Under the pieces are notes generated by a model. The model was given only the letters and a program-made list of their open reading frames with translations. It searched no databases and had not been told where the DNA came from. Made by a program: the position numbers and the translations under genes. Below, piece by piece: positions 63,557 to 64,000 of a stretch of 64,000 bases of DNA (its first letter is position 1; each line of letters opens with the position of its first letter). This stretch comes from an uncultured Endomicrobiia bacterium (GTDB lineage: Bacteria > Elusimicrobiota > Endomicrobiia > Endomicrobiales > Endomicrobiaceae): assembly GCA_938040055.1 (NCBI GenBank), contig CALHWY010000013.1, forward strand, positions 124,001-188,000. Direction: 5' to 3'.

Positions 63557-64000
63557 AAAAGCTCTCTCCGGCAATTATGCAAAGGCTCGACGCCTATATG
63601 CTTATATCCGGCCTCCGTTACAATTCTTCCCCTTGGCGTTCTTGCTATAAAACCTGACTGTATCAGATAAGGCTCGTAAACATCCGTGATGGTATCGGGC
63701 TCTTCCGATACGGCGACGGCCAGAGTATCAACGCCTACCGGCCCGCCCGCGAATTTATTTATCATGGTCGTCAAAAGCAGCCTGTCCATTTTATCAAGGC
63801 CGGCGCTGTCGACTTCAAGAGCGTCCAAAGCTTTCCGGGCGACCGAACGAGTGACTTTCCCTTCGCCGACTTGGGCGAAATCCCTTACTCTTTTTAAAAG
63901 CCTGTTTACAATTCTCGGCGTGCCTCGCGAACGCCTGGCAATTTCCTCTCCGGCATCATCATCAATATCTATATTCATTATAATGCCCGAACGTTTCACT
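63553..64000 (-). CDS. ruvB: Holliday junction helicase RuvB (C-terminal part; 5' end cut)
   Basis: The frame is open through the right edge, so only the last ~148 codons are present. EEIARRSRGTPRIVNRLLKR begins the third-domain region. GLDKMDRLLLTTMINKFAGG, then PVGVDTLAVAVSEEPDTITD and VYEPYLIQSGFIARTPRGRI form the C-terminal winged helix that contacts DNA. RuvB drives branch migration with RuvA. It is the most upstream gene visible in the queH-queA operon. Confidence 0.95.
   Translation of the reverse strand, partial: VKRSGIIMNIDIDDDAGEEIARRSRGTPRIVNRLLKRVRDFAQVGEGKVTRSVARKALDALEVDSAGLDKMDRLLLTTMINKFAGGPVGVDTLAVAVSEEPDTITDVYEPYLIQSGFIARTPRGRIVTEAGYKHIGVEPLHNCRRELL

Noticed and set aside
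1..64000. tRNA, rRNA, insertion sequences, prophage genes
   Set aside because: I looked in the intergenic stretches and among the frames and saw no cloverleaf with TTCRA arm, rRNA segment, transposase or integrase. Short or divergent RNAs could be missed without a covariance search.

Overview
The window is about 64 kb of bacterial DNA with almost everything on the minus strand, so transcription runs from right to left. Moderate GC (judged by eye), outer-membrane-type and lipoprotein signals, PurS/PurQ/small-PurL, a PyrD/PyrK pair, QueH and a 10,270-residue membrane protein together suggest an uncultivated Gram-negative lineage. Candidatus Omnitrophota is my best guess, because giant genes are known there; Elusimicrobiota or another relative is possible. 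The taxonomy is an inference.

Right end (60.2-64.0 kb): the 3' part of ruvB, then queH, a predicted outer-membrane barrel gene, a SpoIID/LytB-domain gene and queA form one tightly packed operon. QueA and QueH are the last two steps of queuosine synthesis. Next (56.2-59.6 kb) is a zinc-uptake operon: a small Cys/His membrane protein, ZnuA-, ZnuC- and ZnuB-type ABC transporter genes, and a secreted protein resembling the C-terminal domain of DUF1980/YcgQ proteins. It has a good sigma-70 promoter, with a perfect 14-bp palindrome at the expected transcription start.

Centre (24.0-55.5 kb): a 218-codon membrane-protein gene is coupled by an ATGA overlap to one uninterrupted 30.8-kb gene. Reading its translation, I find in order: a signal/membrane anchor, a Tiki/TraB/ChaN-like domain, an HExxH motif, a SecA-like ATPase module, a multi-pass membrane block, a C39-like cysteine peptidase domain, a long helical region with a degenerate repeated motif, eleven tandem units of about 65 residues, a beta-rich region, more membrane segments, a module that resembles eukaryotic callose/1,3-beta-glucan synthase (GT48), a proline-rich linker and an unassigned C-terminal part. 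A strong terminator follows.

Left-centre (5.1-22.4 kb): a 19-gene mixed purine and pyrimidine biosynthesis operon (purC-purSS-purL-purQ-orf-purD-purE-pyrR-pyrB-pyrC-pyrK-dpnI-like-pyrD-pyrF-pyrE-purM-TIR-like-purN-purB) runs from a consensus-like promoter at about 22.48 kb to a terminator hairpin at about 4.94 kb. Two genes that do not belong to nucleotide synthesis sit inside it: a close DpnI-type endonuclease homologue fused by 4-bp overlaps between pyrK and pyrD, and a protein with a TIR-like (PF10137-type) domain that has lost the usual glutamate, between purM and purN. purF, purH, purK and carAB are not in the window.

Left end (1-4.5 kb): a large GH94-like (cellobiose-phosphorylase-related) gene and a lipoprotein with a TIM-barrel glycoside hydrolase domain (cut by the window edge). 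With the GT48-like module these hint at beta-glucan metabolism, but that link is only a hypothesis.
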